Source: Cladorhizidae sp. MBARI D1340-BT2 (Eukaryota > Porifera > Demospongiae > Poecilosclerida > Cladorhizidae). Taken from it: DNA of 64,000 nucleotides. Below the pieces are notes generated by a model, which was not told where the DNA came from, ran no database searches, and saw only the letters and a list, made by a program, of their open reading frames with translations. Of this stretch, positions 22,296-37,500 are shown in pieces. The position numbers and the translations under genes are program-made. Every line of letters starts with the position of its first letter. Position 1 is the stretch's first letter. The DNA lies in NCBI GenBank assembly GCA_028752905.1, contig JAQNBH010000014.1:30027776-30091775 (forward strand). The letters run 5' to 3'.

Positions 22296-22541
22296 TTAAA
22301 GTGGTTTGAACGGGCTTTGTTCCTTCTTCATGAAGACGAGAGCGAGAAGTACCATCAATAACACGCCCACCACAGGGAGGTAAGCGATGGAGGAAGGACG
22401 TGGAGAGGAAGGGGGCATGTTACGAAGCTGCTCTATCTCCATCTCTCTTTCCTGGATCATCAACTTGCAGCTCTGTAAGTCGCTTTTTAATTTTTCCACG
22501 AGAAGTATACTGTTCTTGGCATGGTTCTTCCAGGCCACTTC
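22296..22541 (-). CDS. Spectrin-repeat gene, last exon with C-terminal membrane anchor
   Basis: 81 codons plus TAA (22298-22296); acceptor TTTCCACCCCCAG. Reads as a coiled coil (LLVEKLKSDLQSCKLMIQER), a Pro/Ser-rich linker (MPPSSPRPSS), a hydrophobic segment (YLPVVGVLLMVLLALVF) and the tail MKKEQSPFKPL. The length and position of the hydrophobic stretch fit a single transmembrane helix of a tail-anchored protein. The 11-residue tail is much shorter than a nesprin KASH lumenal peptide and does not end in PPPX. Confidence 0.85.
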   Translation of the reverse strand, partial: EVAWKNHAKNSILLVEKLKSDLQSCKLMIQEREMEIEQLRNMPPSSPRPSSIAYLPVVGVLLMVLLALVFMKKEQSPFKPL

Positions 22542-25500
22542 CTGGGGGTGGAAACGAGGAACACAAAGGGGTTAATGAAGATCATGAAGGGTTAATGAAG
22601 AACCAAGAGTTGGGGGGTGGGGTAGGGAGAGAACATAAGGGGTTAAGTGAAGAATATGAAGTGGAACACTTGGGGTTAATATAGCATTTGGTTTAAACAT
22701 AGGTTACAGTGATGACGTCAGCCAACAGCTTCTATAGGAGTGCACAGCCTTGAACGAAAATATTCACCACATGTGCTGAACCTCCATTTTAAGTGGACTG
22801 CTAAAATCATTCGATTTAAAGTGTGCGAGTGATCATTTTTTTTTGTTTTTACATCTTTTGTCGGTTTTATTTGTTTCATAAGTCAATCGACCACTTACTC
22901 GGAGTAACACCAGAATGAACCAATCATTATTTACCATGTCTGTTACTCAAGTATGTATATAAGTGCCTGCTATAATACACATGTGTAATTTAACACACAT
23001 GTGTAATATAATACACATAACACACATGTGTAATATAATACACAACACACATGTTTAATATAACAGACACATGTATTATATTACACATGTGTAATATAAT
23101 ACATAATGCACATGTGTAATATAATAACAGACACAGGCATACAAATAAGTCAGATGGTCTTTGTTAAAGATCAGTGACGTTAACTGTTGTCACTTGTCTG
23201 TGAAGTGCTGTCAAGAGTCAACTTCTGAGGAAACCAACTGATCACTTCATGCTAGGAAAATGAGCAGCTGTTTGATGACTCAGCTAAGATTCACAAAAGC
23301 GTATTTACGGAATTGACTATCTTTATCGATATTCGGGTGAGTGGCAAGTAGAGAAACAGATTAGTGCAGAATCAAGAAATGGGCGAGTTTTTGCATTGCA
23401 TTAGACAGCCTTCTAATGGCAACATAACAACTATAAAGTTAGGTATGGGAAAAGTAAGAACATTATAGTCATAGATGCTGATAAATTAAGTCCCTGGCAA
23501 TGGGTGGGCAGTTTGGAGTCCTCTATAGTAACATTATGAGGAACGGATGTACTGTATGCAAGTTGTGTGGGAAGACATCCATATGGTTAGAATTAGAGGA
23601 TGTTACATGTATGGATACAATTAGAGGATGATAGATATATGGATGGTTGTTACATATGTGGATAGAATTAGAGGATGTTACATATATGGATACAATTAGA
23701 GGATGATACATGTATGGATACAATTAGAGGATGATACATGTATGGATACAATTAGAGGATGATAGATATATGGACATAATTAGAGGTTGTTACATATGTG
23801 GATAGAATTAGAGGATGATACATGTATGGATACAATTAGAGGATGATAGATATATGGACATAATTAGAGGTTGTTACATATGTGGATAGAATTAGAGGAT
23901 GATACATGTATGGATACAATTAGAGGATGATAGATATATGGATATAATTAGAGGTTGTTACATATATGGATAGAATTAGAGGATACATGTATGGATACAA
24001 TTAGAGGATGATAGATGCATGGATACAATTAGAGGATGATACATGTATAGATATAATTAGAGGTTGTTACATATATGGATATAATTAGAGGAAGATACAT
24101 ATATGGATACAATTAGAGAAAGATATATATATATATATGGATATAATTAGAGGAAGATACATATATGGAGTTAAAGTTCAATGTGTAGCCCCACGTGTTA
24201 TAATTGGAACAGATTATTATACCATTAACCACATCATTGAAATTAAACATATTCATAGCACCTTTAATCCGATTCAAACATATTCATAGCAGTACCTTAA
24301 ATCAAGAATAATAATTTGTTCCCATCGTTTCAAGTTTTAAATTAGTAACAGTAGCAGTACCTTTAATAAGGAATAATAATATGTTCCTATCATTTTAAAT
24401 TTCCTATCATTTTAAATTAAATATATTCACAGCAGTAACTTTAATCAGGAATAATAAATGTTATTTCAATAACTTATCGTATAAGAGGCAGACAAACAAA
24501 AGAGCTATAGCCGATGTCACGCTAGCTCTGAAAACAACAATAGTAACAACAACAATTTGCAGCGAATAAAACCATCCAGAGCCCCTCCTCTCTCAAGTGT
24601 GAAGGGATTTAGAGTGGCTCACGGTGAGCAGGGATGCTGTGCAGCTTTCCACACAACAGAAGTAGTAGTAAAGCAGTAAAAGCATGGAAGTGCCAGTCCA
24701 TGACAGCAATTTGCAATCTCCTGCCATTAAACCAACACATCTGATGAAGGCTAGAGCATCTAGTCGAAACGTCGAGAGAGTAAATTTCAAGTTGATTATT
24801 GAAAAAGTCATTCTAATTTTATTATGCCAACTGAGTTAGTCGGGAGTTCATTAGTTATAAGCTTACTACAGGAAGATCCAATGTGGCTATGTTTCTCAAT
24901 TCAACACACAACAAAAATGGTAAAGGATCATTAGTTCAATAAACACGCAATGTGTCAATATTGAGTCGAGCAACAGCTACACGTTTTCACTATAAAGGAA
25001 GTGATGAGACATTCATTAAGAAGCTTCCTCTTGTGACAATAGTTAACAATAGTTAACAGCACAGACATTCAACAAAACCAGATAACTACCCATGATGCAT
25101 GTATCATACAGTGTATGTATATGAATACATGGCATATGTTTGACAAGATATATGGTCAAGGATAACATCTGGTTAGTGATGGAATCATCTTGAGCAAATT
25201 CTCGGCAGATCCTACTCAACTATAAAATAGCAAAAAACAAACTTGCTCTCTCTCTATATATACTAACCCCACCCCTTTACATTCACACTAACTATTTATT
25301 ACGTTACACTTCAATGCCTATCCTGCATGTACATAAGTCTGGGGACATATGGCATGGTCAGGTGTGTGGCCTATGCCCCCAAAGCTCTGGAGACATATGG
25401 CATGGTCAGGTGTGTGGCCTGATGTCCCCAAAGCTCTGGGGAGATATGGCATGGTCAGGTGTGCGGCCTATGCCCCCAAAGCTCTGGGGAGATATGGCAT

Positions 25501-28500
25501 GGTCAGGTGTGTGGCCTATGCCCCCAAAGCTCTGGAGACATACGGGTGTGTGGCCTCATGTCCCCAAAGCTCTGGGGAGATATGGCATGGTCAGGTGTGT
25601 GGCCTATGAAGGAAGTTTACTCTGGCATATGACAAACATCCTCCATGAAAAATGAGATCTCTGATTCAGGGGGAAACCTTGTATGTATGAAACCATGCTC
25701 AAGGTTATCTTTGGTATGGAGAGATGGGAGGGAGGGGAAGAGAGAGAAGGGTGGGTGAGAGGGGAGTGGGAAGGGAGAGATGGGAGGAGGGAGTGTGTGT
25801 GATGAGAAGGCAATAGGGTGTGGTTTTCACCTTATCGTTCAGTTTCTCCAGGTTACGCTTAATGCGCTGCTCCAGCTCTCTCCATCGACCCCTCAGTGAC
25901 ACACTCTCCTTTTGCAACTCTCGGCAGCCCTCATGTGCCTCACACATGTCTGGAGGGAGGAGTCTAGCCTCACCCTCCTTGACGGCAGCAACATTAGGTT
26001 CCATCTCTGACACTTGCATTAAGTAGCTCTGAGGGAGGAAGGGAAATTATGTAAGGAGGGGGAGAGAGGGTGGAAACAGACAAACTTAATTACGGTGCAT
26101 AATCACAGGGGCTTGTAATCAACATCGTCATGGTTACTTGGTTATTCTGCACATGTGCAAAGAATGGGGTTGTGCGATTATGGACTCGACTCTTTGAACA
26201 GGAGAATGTACAACTTCACCCAAACTCTGGTGAACATACATAATTATGTCTGGTAAAGCTACTGACAAAACCAGTAGTTAGCATTGTAGATTTCATCAAT
26301 ACATACTTCCTTCTTTGGTCCAAACCTAACCCAGTGCAGCTGCTAGTGAGCGTTGCTATAACTCTATGAAAACCACACCCTGTTACTTATAAGGAAGATG
26401 TCCAGCGTGTCTAAGCTATGGGTGCTCAGATACTTAGTAGTTGATCCCATCTATTTTTATTAGTTGACTTCTTTCTTTGGCCCAAGCCTACGTCAATGCA
26501 GCAGCTGTAGCTACAGCTGGTTTGTGGCTATATCTTTCTTATGTGCTCTTTGGAGTTTCTTGGGTGCTCTTTTTAGACCTTCCATAGCTATGTAGTATAA
26601 GCTGTGTAGAAACTCAGAGTAGCTTGCTGCTCAGGTATTTGTCCTTATTAAGTTGTAGATCTTTAAACCACAGAGTGGGCTGCTATTCGAGAAGTGAATT
26701 GCAAATTTTATTTTTGATTTTCAAAAACTACAAAATATTCTTCCAAACTCATTACATCATACACCACTCGACTCCCAAAGTGACTGACAGCCACTTTTAT
26801 TGCTTCCACTCCTGCAACAAAGACACTAGACAAACACCACACTGGGTACGCAGGTTGAAGCAGGTTGACAATAGCTCTATGGGGACACACACTGGACCAA
26901 CACCACACTGGGTGGAGGCAGGTTGAAGTAGGTTGACAATAGCTCTATGGGGACACACACTGGACCAACATCACACTGGGTGGAGGCAGGTTGAAGTAGG
27001 TTGACAATAGCTCTATGGGGACACACACTGGACCAACATCACACTGGGTAAGCAGGTTGAAGCAGGTTGACAATAGCTCTATGGGGACACACACTGGACC
27101 AACACCACACTGGGTGGAGGCAGGTTGAAGTAGGTTGACAATAGCTCTATGGGGACACACACTGGACCAACATCACACTGGGTGGAGGCAGGTTGAAGTA
27201 GGTTGACAATAGCTCTATGGGGACACACACTGGACCAACATCACACTTGGTGGAGGCAGGTTGAAGTAGGTTGACAATAGCTCTATGGGGACACACACTG
27301 GACCAACATCACACTGGGTGGAGGCAGGTTGAAGTAGGTTGACAATAGCTCTATGGGGACACACACTGGACCAATATCACACTGGGTGGAGGCAGGTTGA
27401 AGTAGGTTGACAATAGCTCTATGGGGGCATACACTGGACCAACACCACACTGGGTGGAGGCAGGTTGAAGTAGGTTGACAATAGCTCTATGGGGACACAC
27501 ACTGGACCAACATCACACTGGGTGGAGGCAGGTTGAAGAAGGTTGACAATAACTCTATGGGGGCATACACTGGACCAACACCACACTGGGTGGAGGCAGG
27601 TTGACAATAGCTCTAGAGGGACACACACTGGACCAACACCACACTGGGTTGAGGCAGGTTGAAGTAGGTTGACAATAGCTCTATGGGGGCATACACTGGA
27701 CCAACACCACACTGGGTGGAGGCAGGTTGACAATAGCTCTAGAGGGACACACACTGGACCAACATCACACTGGGTGGAGGCAGTGGAAGTAGGTTGACAA
27801 TGGGGACACACACTGGACCAACATCACACCGGGTTGAAGTAGGTTGACAATATATACATGTAGCGCTATGGGGGCACACACTTTACCAACATCACACTGG
27901 GTTGAGGCAGGTTGAAGAAGGTTGACAATAACTCTATGGGGGCATACACTGGACCAACATGACACTGGGTGGAGGCAGGTTGACAATAGCTCTAGAGGGA
28001 CACACACTGGACCAACATCACACTATTTAGGCTGAGGAAAGTTGGAGAAGGTTGACTGGTGCAGGTGCTCAAGTACACACATATGAACGGACCTTGAACA
28101 TGACTATCTTGTCCGACAAGTCACCTCCTTCTTCTAATCTCATTTGTCGCACATCCATCTCGCTCTCAGTAGTGCTCTTTTCCAACCTGCCAAGACACAA
28201 GCATAACTCGTCTGACCGGTCTATAAATTCCACCCATGGCTTTGTTCGGTCACAAAGTTCCTTGATAGTATCCACCATTTTGTCCCAGGCCTCCTCCAAG
28301 GATCTGTAGCGCTTTAAAATAAACTGAACTTCGGGGCTCTCCCCATGAATGTGGTTGTGGGAGGAGTTTACCAGAACATTATACACGGGACGATGACACT
28401 CCAAATCTTCCATTAGCAACTGTGATGAGTATACAAGAATATACAGAGAGATTACTAGTTGATTATGAATAAACAAGAATGTGTATGCAATACTGTAGCA

Positions 28501-31500
28501 TATGCATACAGTAAATATACAAGAAGATTACTATAGATTACTGATTCATAAGAGTATACAACAGCGTAACTAGTAAATCAAGTAAAAAAGAGTGGGGCAT
28601 TACTAGAGATTACTGATTCAATTAGTGAGTTTAGTGAGTTTACAAGAATAAACAAAATAAAGCTAGATCCAATAGTAATTCACGAGTATAACCTAAAGAG
28701 GATTACTAGAGATTACAAGTATCTGATAAGCGAACACACTCAAGCAAATATTGATAAATGCACATACATGTCACGTATTATCTGAAGTGCATGATGATTG
28801 ACTTCGTACAAACATATTTAGGAAACTTCAGCTTCTAAGCTAATAAGGTAAGAGATGAAATCTCAATAGGGTTTATAATTTTCAAAGTTATGAAATTTAA
28901 GATGTTTATAATTTCTTGTTCACAAAAACAAAAAGCCTCTAATGACCTAAAATTCCAAGTGAAGGAAGGCATTGCAGTAAGGTGTGGTCAATATTGTGTT
29001 GTCACGGAAGAAAGTCTTTTGAGAATATAAACATATTCAATGTGGAAACATTGCCTCTATATCTGCTACATAGCTGCTCTTGCCAGAGCTATATTGCTAG
29101 CTACACTTGCCTCCATATCCCTGCTAGCTACTCTTGCCTCCATATCTGCAGGCTTCTCTTGTTTCCATATCTCTGCTAGCTCTTGCCTCCATATCTCCGC
29201 TAGCTACTCTTGCCTCTAGCTACTCTTGTCTCCATATCTCTACTAGCTATCCTTGCCTCCATATCTGCTAGCTACTCCGTCTCCATATCTCCGCTAAATA
29301 CGCTTCCCTCCATATCTCTGCTAGCTACTCTTGTCTCCATAACTCTGCTAGCTGCTGCTTGGATGGCTAGCTACTCTTGTCTCCATAACTCTGCTAGCTG
29401 CTGCTTGGATGGCTAGCTACTCTTGTCTCCATAACTCTGCTAGCTGTTGCTTGGATGGCTAGCTACTCTTGTCTCCATAGCTCTGCTAGCTGCTGCTTGG
29501 ATGGCTAGCTACTCTTGCCTCCATAGCTCTGCTAGCTGCTGCTTGGATGGCTAGCTACTCTTGCCTCCATAGCTCTGCTAGCTGCTGCTTGGATGGCTAG
29601 CTCCTCTTGCCTCCATAACTCTGCTAGCTGTTGCTTGGATGGCTAGCTACTCTTGTCTCCATAACTCTGCTAGCTGCTGCTTGGATGGCTAGCTACTCTT
29701 GCCTCCATAACTCTGCTAGCTGCTGCTTGGATGACTAGCTACTCTTGCCTCCATAACTCTGCTAGCTGCTGCTTGGATGGCTAGCTACTCTTGTCTCCAT
29801 AACTCTGCTAGCTGCTGCTTGGATGGCTAGCTACTCTTGTCTCCATAACTCTGCTAGCTGCTGCTTGGATGGCTAGCTACTCTTGTCTCCATAACTCTGC
29901 TAGCTGCTGCTTGGATGACTAGCTACTCTTGTCTCCATAACTCTGCTAGCTGCTGCTTGGATGGCTCTACTCTTGCCTCCATAACTCTGCTAGCTGTTGC
30001 TTGGATGGCTAGCTCCTCTTGTCTCCACAACTCTGCTAGCTGCTGCTTGGATGACTAGCTACTCTTGTCTCCATAGCTCTGCTAGCTGCTGCTTGGATGG
30101 CTAGCTACTCTTGTCTCCATAACTCTGCTAGCTGCTGCTCGGATGGATAGCTACTCTTGTCTCCATAACTCTGCTAGCTGTTGCTTGGATGGCTAGCTAC
30201 TCTTGCCATCATAACTCTGCTAGCTGCTGCTTGGATGACTAGCTACTCTTGCCTCCATAACTCTGCTAGCTGTTGCTTGGATGGCAAGCTACTCTTGCCT
30301 CCATAACTCTGCTAGCTGCTGCTTGGACTTGGATGGCTAGCTACTCTTGCCTCCATAACTCTGCTAGCTGTTGCTTGGATGGCTAGTTACTCTTGCCTCC
30401 ATAACTCTGCTAGCTGTTGCTTGGATGGCTAGCTACTCTTGTCTCCATAACTCTGCTAGCTGCTGCTTGGATGACTAGCTACTCTTGCCTCCATAACTCT
30501 GCTAGCAGCTGCTTGGATGGCTAGCTGCTCTTGTCTCCATAGCTCTGCTAGCTGCTGCTTGGCTGGCTCCTCCATAACTCTGCTAGCTGCTGCTTGGATG
30601 ACTAGCTACTCTTGTCTCCATAACTCTGCTAGCTGTTGCTTGGATGGCTAGCTACTCTTGTCTCCACAACTCTGCTAGCTATTTTTTTTGGTATGGCCAA
30701 CTGCAATGCCAGCCAACCAGATATACTGTAGACATACACATGTGAATATCATTCCATTGAAGGTTGTAGGTCATGACAGTATAGGAACACATGGACTCCA
30801 TGAATAGGTGAAGTAGCCGCAAATATGTCGGAACGCAACAATCTCAATGGCAGGTCTAGTGTTGCTTCCTCTAGCTATGTAGCCAAGTCAACAATTCAGA
30901 GGACTTCCTTTACACTATGTAAATCTTCCGGCTGCCGCCCATACATCCTTGTATAGGTGATGGCTTCACACAGAGCAAGGCTGGACACACTCATCCCTGG
31001 CAGCCTCTCCTTCAGCTGGGCCAGCACTGGACTACTGCTGCTGCCCAAATATCATTGTATAGGTGATGGCCTCACACAGAGCAAGGCTGAACACACTCAT
31101 CCCTGGCAGCCTCTCTTTCAGCACTGGACTACCAATCATGGTATATTAATTTTCTTAGTAAAATTACATTGACTGCAAGAAATTAAGTTTTTACGAAAAA
31201 TGTATTGACAAAAACAGACACAAAAACTAACTTCTAGTGTACATTAACACATGAAGTTCTAGTACTAATGCAGGTGCTGTATGTACATGCACTAGTGTGT
31301 GATGTACTATACATGCACTAGTGTGTGATGTCCTGTACATGCACTAGTGTGTGATGTACTATACATGCACTAGTGTGTGATGTACTATACATGCACTAGT
31401 GTGTGATGTACTATACATGCACTAGTGTGTGATGTACTATACATGCACTAGTGTGTGATGTACTATACATGCACTAGTGTGTGATGTACTATACATGCAC

Positions 31501-34500
31501 TAGTGTGTGATGTATTATACATGCACTAGTGTGTACTATACATGCACTAGTGTGTGATGTACTATACATGCACTAGTGTGTGATGTACTATACATGCACT
31601 AGTGTGTGATGTACTATACATGCACTAGTGTGTGATGTACTATACATGCACTAGTGTGTGATGTACTATACATGCACTAGTGTGTACTATACATGCACTA
31701 GTGTGTACTATACATGCACTAGTGTGTGATGTACTATACATGCACTAGTGTGTGATGTACTATACATGCACTAGTGTGTGATGTATTATACATGCACTAG
31801 TGTGTACTATACATGCACTAGTGTGTGATGTATTATACATGCACTAGTGTGTGATGTACTATACATGCACTAGTGTGTGATGTACTATACATGCACTAGT
31901 GTGTGATGTACTATACATGCACTAGTGTGTGATGTACTATACATGCACTAGTGTGTGATGTACTATACATGCACTAGTGTGTGATGTACTATACATGCAC
32001 TAGTGTGTACTATACATGCACTAGTGTGTGATGTACTATACATGCACTAGTGTGTGATGTACTATACATGCACTAGTGTGTGATGTACTATACATGCACT
32101 AGTGTGTGATGTACTATACATGCACTAGTGTGTGATGTATTATACATGCACTAGTGTGTGATGTACTATACATGCACTAGTGTGTGATGTATTATACATG
32201 CACTAGTGTGTGATGTACTATACATGCACTAGTGTGTGATGTACTATACATGCACTAGTGTGTGATGTACTGTACATGCACTAGTGTGTGATGTACTATA
32301 CATGCACTAGTGTGTGATGTATTATACATGCACTAGTGTGTGATGTACTATACATGCACTAGTGTGTGATGTACTATACATGCACTAGTGTGTGATGTAC
32401 TGTACATGCACTAGTGTGTGATGTACTATACATGCACTAGTGTGTGATGTACTGTACATGCACTAGTGTGTGATGTACTATACATGCACTAGTGTGTACT
32501 ATACATGCACTAGTGTGTGATGTACTATACATGCACTAGTGTGTGATGTACTATACATGCACTAGTGTGTGATGTACTATACATGCACTAGTGTGTACTA
32601 TACATGCACTAGTGTGTGATGTACTATACATGCACTAGTGTGTGATGTATTATACATGCACTAGTGTGTGATGTACTATACATGCACTAGTGTGTACTAT
32701 ACATGCACTAGTGTGTGATGTACTATACATGCACTAGTGTGTGATGTACTATACATGCACTAGTGTGTGGTGTACTATACATGCACTAGTGTGTGATGTA
32801 CTATACATGCACTAGTGTATGCACTGTATGTATTGTATGGAGAAGATGGTTATCATATAAGCAACATTACTATGTTTTATACATTGCACAATAAGAGAGT
32901 AGATTACTGAAAGATTACTGACCTTCATGCGTGTTTGGTGAGAAGAGAACTCCCCGGCAAACTCCTCGATGTCGTGGAGACTTGTCAGTTCCAGTTCTTG
33001 TTGCCACGTCCACTTGATTAGCACCTCCAAAGTTTTGCTGAACTCCGTCCAAGATGCTACAATCTCTGCAATGTGATTGGTCCACTGCTCGGCTCTAGTG
33101 GTGAGTTCAGTAAACCTTTGTTGTAAAGAACTGCTCTTGTCATCGAAATGTTTTGGAACCTTGACGTCTGTATTGCTGACGGTTTGGTGATATTGAAGCA
33201 AGAGATTCTGTAAGCTGGTCACAGATGACTTAGAGTCGCTGTGCAGAAGCTCCTGATGGAGGAGGAGTAGATAGGGAAGATGGAGGATATGGGGGGCGGG
33301 GGGGGGGGGGGGGGGGGGGGACAGGGGATGTAGGGGAGGGAACATGTCATTCTTCTCTGCCTTGATAATTCAATCATCACCAAATCATCCTTCCTGATGC
33401 TTCCTAGCTCTCCATCTTCCCCATAATTGCTCCCTCTCTCAACGCTCATTAACTCCCACTTCCTCCACTCTCCTCACACTTCCATCTCCTCCCCCACCAC
33501 CATCACTCCCCCTCCTCTCCCAGTTCCTCTGGTCTCCACCTCCTCTTCAATCTGTTGCCCTCTTAAACCATTTCTTCTACCACAAGCACCTCCACACATA
33601 TCACCTCTCCACCCCTCACTCATACTCCAAGACATATACCACACCATCTCCTCCCTCTTTCACTCTCTTGACCTCACCCCTCTCCCCCCACACCCTCCCC
33701 CCCCCCCCCCCCCCCCCACACACACACCTGCACACATACCAGCACCATCTCCTCCCTTTCCTTCACACCCTCTCTCACTATCTCCCTTCCCACTTCCATC
33801 ATTTCCTCACCATTCTCTCCACAAGATTCCTCTCCGTCCGATCAAGAACAACGGAGGGTGGCAGGGGCACATTAAGATAATCTCGATACCCGACTACACT
33901 CTCTTCACACACTTGCACAGCTCTTTCCAAGCACTGCACCATTTCAGCCTTTCTGCGCATAGTGGCGATCCTCCCTCCCAGGGATCCTGAAACATTACTC
34001 CATCCCTGGAGAAGGTTTGAACGCTCCTTGGAAATGTCTGGGTTTTTATCCAAAGCCCGTTGCACGTCAGCATCACGAGCCGATTGGTCAATAGTCATCA
34101 CGTTGTCTTCGTTGGAGCTTTTGAGATCTTGGAGGGTCTCAAGCCGTTGCAATCTCTTGTGAAGTTCCTCCGATGTGAGGTTATTGAGAACGTCTTCGCC
34201 TTCCTCCTCTTCCTCTTTCACTTGTTCCAGGAATTCCTGGACCACTCGGACCTCTTCCACAGGGAACACCTGCACGACCAGATTACTAAGGATTACTAGA
34301 GAAGTTTACAAGATTACTAGAAACAAGAAATGGATGCAATGCTTTGTGTGCCGGAAGAGCACAAGCCAAGCTGCTTGTTCATCCCATATACATGATGGTG
34401 ACAGAGAAGGGTTAATATATGATGGTAGAGAAGAGTTAATATATGGTGACAGAGAAGAGTTAATATATGACGGTAGAGAAGAGTTAATATATGACGGTAG

Positions 34501-37500
34501 AGAAGAGTTAATATATGATGGCGACAGAGAAGGGTTAATATATGACGGTAGAGAAGAGTTAATATATGACGGTAGAGAAGAGTTAATATATGACGGTAGA
34601 GAAGAGTTAAAGAAGAGTTAATATATGATTGTGACAGAGAAGGGTTAATATATGACTGTAGAGAAGAGTTAATATATGATGACAGAGAAGAGTTAATATA
34701 TGATGGTGACAGAGAAGAGTTAATATATGATGGTGACAGAGAAGAGTTAATATATGATGGTGACAGAGAAGAGTTAATGTATGACGTTAGAGAAGAGTTA
34801 ATATATGATGGCTACAGCTACAGAGAAGAGTTAATATATGATGGTAGAGAAGAGTTAATATAATTGTGATGTTGACAGAGAAGAGTTAATATATGATGGT
34901 GACAGAGAAGAGTTATGTATGATGGTAGAGAAGAGTTAATATATGATGGTAGAGAAGAGTTAATATATGATGGTGACAGAGAAGAGTTAATATATGATGT
35001 TGACAGAGAAGAGTTAATATAATTGTGATGTTGACAGAGAAGAGTTAATATATGATGGTAGAGAAGAGTTAATATATGATGGTGACAGAGAAGAGTTAAT
35101 ATATGATGTTGACAGAGAAGAGTTAATATAATTGTGATGTTGACAGAGAAGAGTTAATATATGATGGTAGAGAAGAGTTAATATATGACGGTAGAGAAGA
35201 GTTAATATATGATGGTGACAGAGAAGAAGAGTTAGATGGCTATTAAGTAAATGCATTATTGATAGAAGAATATGAGGATTACTCTCTTCGAATATGTCCA
35301 AAATTGCATTAAAATCCACTGAAGTTCAGGCCTTTCAATAGTGAGTCTAGCAGGTCACTTGGTCTATTTCGAAGGCGGTCTTCACCATCTTCATCTCACT
35401 AAAAGTCAGGCCAAGCTTGGATGTCAAAACTAGGTGTGGACAAATTCCAAGCTCGACACTTTTCCAACATGAAACCTTGTTGCTATAGCTACCACTGCCT
35501 GAGGGTACTGGTCACACCTTGCTCTCCACCTTCCCTCTCGCTAATTCATGCTCTCAGCTTCTGCCTCTCACACTTCTGTGGGCATTTAGGGTGTTTTATG
35601 TTTGTCCTGGAAAACTATAACTAGCTCAGCCTCTTCCGTTAACTATGTCTGGAAATACGAACAGATTCTGATGAGCATGGCAGGTTAGCACGGATGCACA
35701 AAATCAACCTTTGAACCTTTTAGTGATGACATCAAAGAACATATTATATGCCCTGTAACATTATATCTCAGCAATGACTGGGCAGCAAAGTGTGCTGAGA
35801 CAGAAACACATGCTCAACATCCTGTAACTGTATGTTGTATGCACAATACATGCATGTAACAGCATGCACAATACATGCATGTAACAGCATGCACACTACA
35901 TGCATGTAACAGTATGCACAATACATGCATGTAACCGTCTCTGCTGCTATACGTTGCAATGTTTTTTTGAATGCCTTGAAAAAAATGCATTCCTGGCCTC
36001 ATTCCAAAGCTCTACACAACCGATCCCTCTCCACGACAAATCTCCCTCCACGACCAATCCCTCGTCACGACCGTCACTCTCCACGCCCAATCCCTCTACA
36101 CGACCAATCACTCTCCAAGACCAATCCCTCTCCATGACTGATCCCGCTCCAAGCACACAACCTCAACAGTGGCAATACACTAGCTGATGATGGACACCAA
36201 AACCTTGTACTGTACATCGTCTAATAGGAGCCATGGTTACGTATTATGTCAGTCCAAACTAGTAGATGCCCTTTACTATTGGAAGGTGTGGTTATTATTC
36301 AGGTACGATAATTATTTTAAAATTGCTGCCAATTGCAACTGTCATCTTTATCTGGCCGATCCTAGTGTTTCTGGAAGCTTTGCTTGAAGAGGAAAGCCTC
36401 ACAGGCAGCTATGCCTACCGGGAAACACTCTGGATTCTTTGCCTTTGAGAAAGGAGGCGCTCCTGGATAGATAGCTTTGCTGTAGGTTTTGATTTGATGT
36501 AGTGTGGCATAGCTTCGCTTACTGCAATGGAGCCCATTCAACCAAACTGAAGTTTGTTGCATTTGCATTCAACAATGAAAAAAGTTATAGTCTACTGACT
36601 ATAAATTTTACATGAACATTGTTAGAGATGTGGTCACTGTTGGAAGGGCAGTTACAACTGGAGGACAGTCACAACTGGAGGGGCAGTCACAACTGGAGGG
36701 GCAGTCACAACTGGAGGGGCAGTCACAACTGGAGGGGCAGTTACAACTGGAGGACAGTTAAAACTGGAGGGGCAGTTATGTACAACTGGAGGGGCAGTCA
36801 CAACTGGAGGGGCAGTCACAACTGGAGGGGCAGTTACAACTGGAAGGGCAGTCACAACTGGAGGGACTGTTACAACTGGAGGGGCTGTTACAACTGGAGG
36901 GGCAGTCACAACTGGAGGGACAGTTACAACTGGAGGGACAGTCACAACTGGAAGGGCAGTCACAACTGGAGGGGCAGTCAAAACTGGAGGGACAGTCACA
37001 ACTGGAGGGACAGTTACAACTGGAGGGGCAGTCACAACTGGAGGGGCAGTTACAACTGGAGGGACAGTCACAACTGGAGGGGCAGTTACAACTGGAGGGG
37101 CAGTTATGTACAACTGGAGGGGCAGTCACAACTGGAGGGGCAGTCACAACTGGAGGGGCAGATACAACTGGAAGGGCAGTCACAACTGGAGGGACAGTCA
37201 CAACTGGAGGGACAGTCACAACTGGAGGGACGGTCACAACTGGAGGGACAGTTACAACTGGAGGGACAGTCACAACTGGAGGGACAGTCACAACTGGAGG
37301 GACAGTTACAACTGGAGGGACAGTTACAACTGGATGGGCAGTTACTACTGGAGGGGCAGTTATGTACAACTGGAGGGGCAGTCACAACTGGAGGGACTGT
37401 TACAACTGGAGGGTCAGTTCCAACTGGAGGGGCAGTCACAACTGGAGGGGCAGTTATGTACTATACTGGAGGGGCAGTTATGTACTACTGGAGGGGCAGT

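Larger units (their letters stand above)
22542..25830. other. Intron 16: minisatellites and hammerhead-like motif
   Basis: Contains an ACACATGTGTAATATAATAC repeat (22975-23125), a 28-30 bp array (23570-24165), a 48-bp array (25335-25605) and a hammerhead-like motif (24741-24773), all listed separately. The stretch 24166-24590 is AT-rich with AATAATAA and CATTTTAAAT short repeats. 25700-25800 is GA-rich. No other coding sequence recognised. Confidence 0.7.

Noticed and set aside
33427..33990. Plus-strand Pro/Ser/His-rich frame
   Set aside because: Pyrimidine-rich low-complexity DNA of intron 13 running into the antisense of exon 13.
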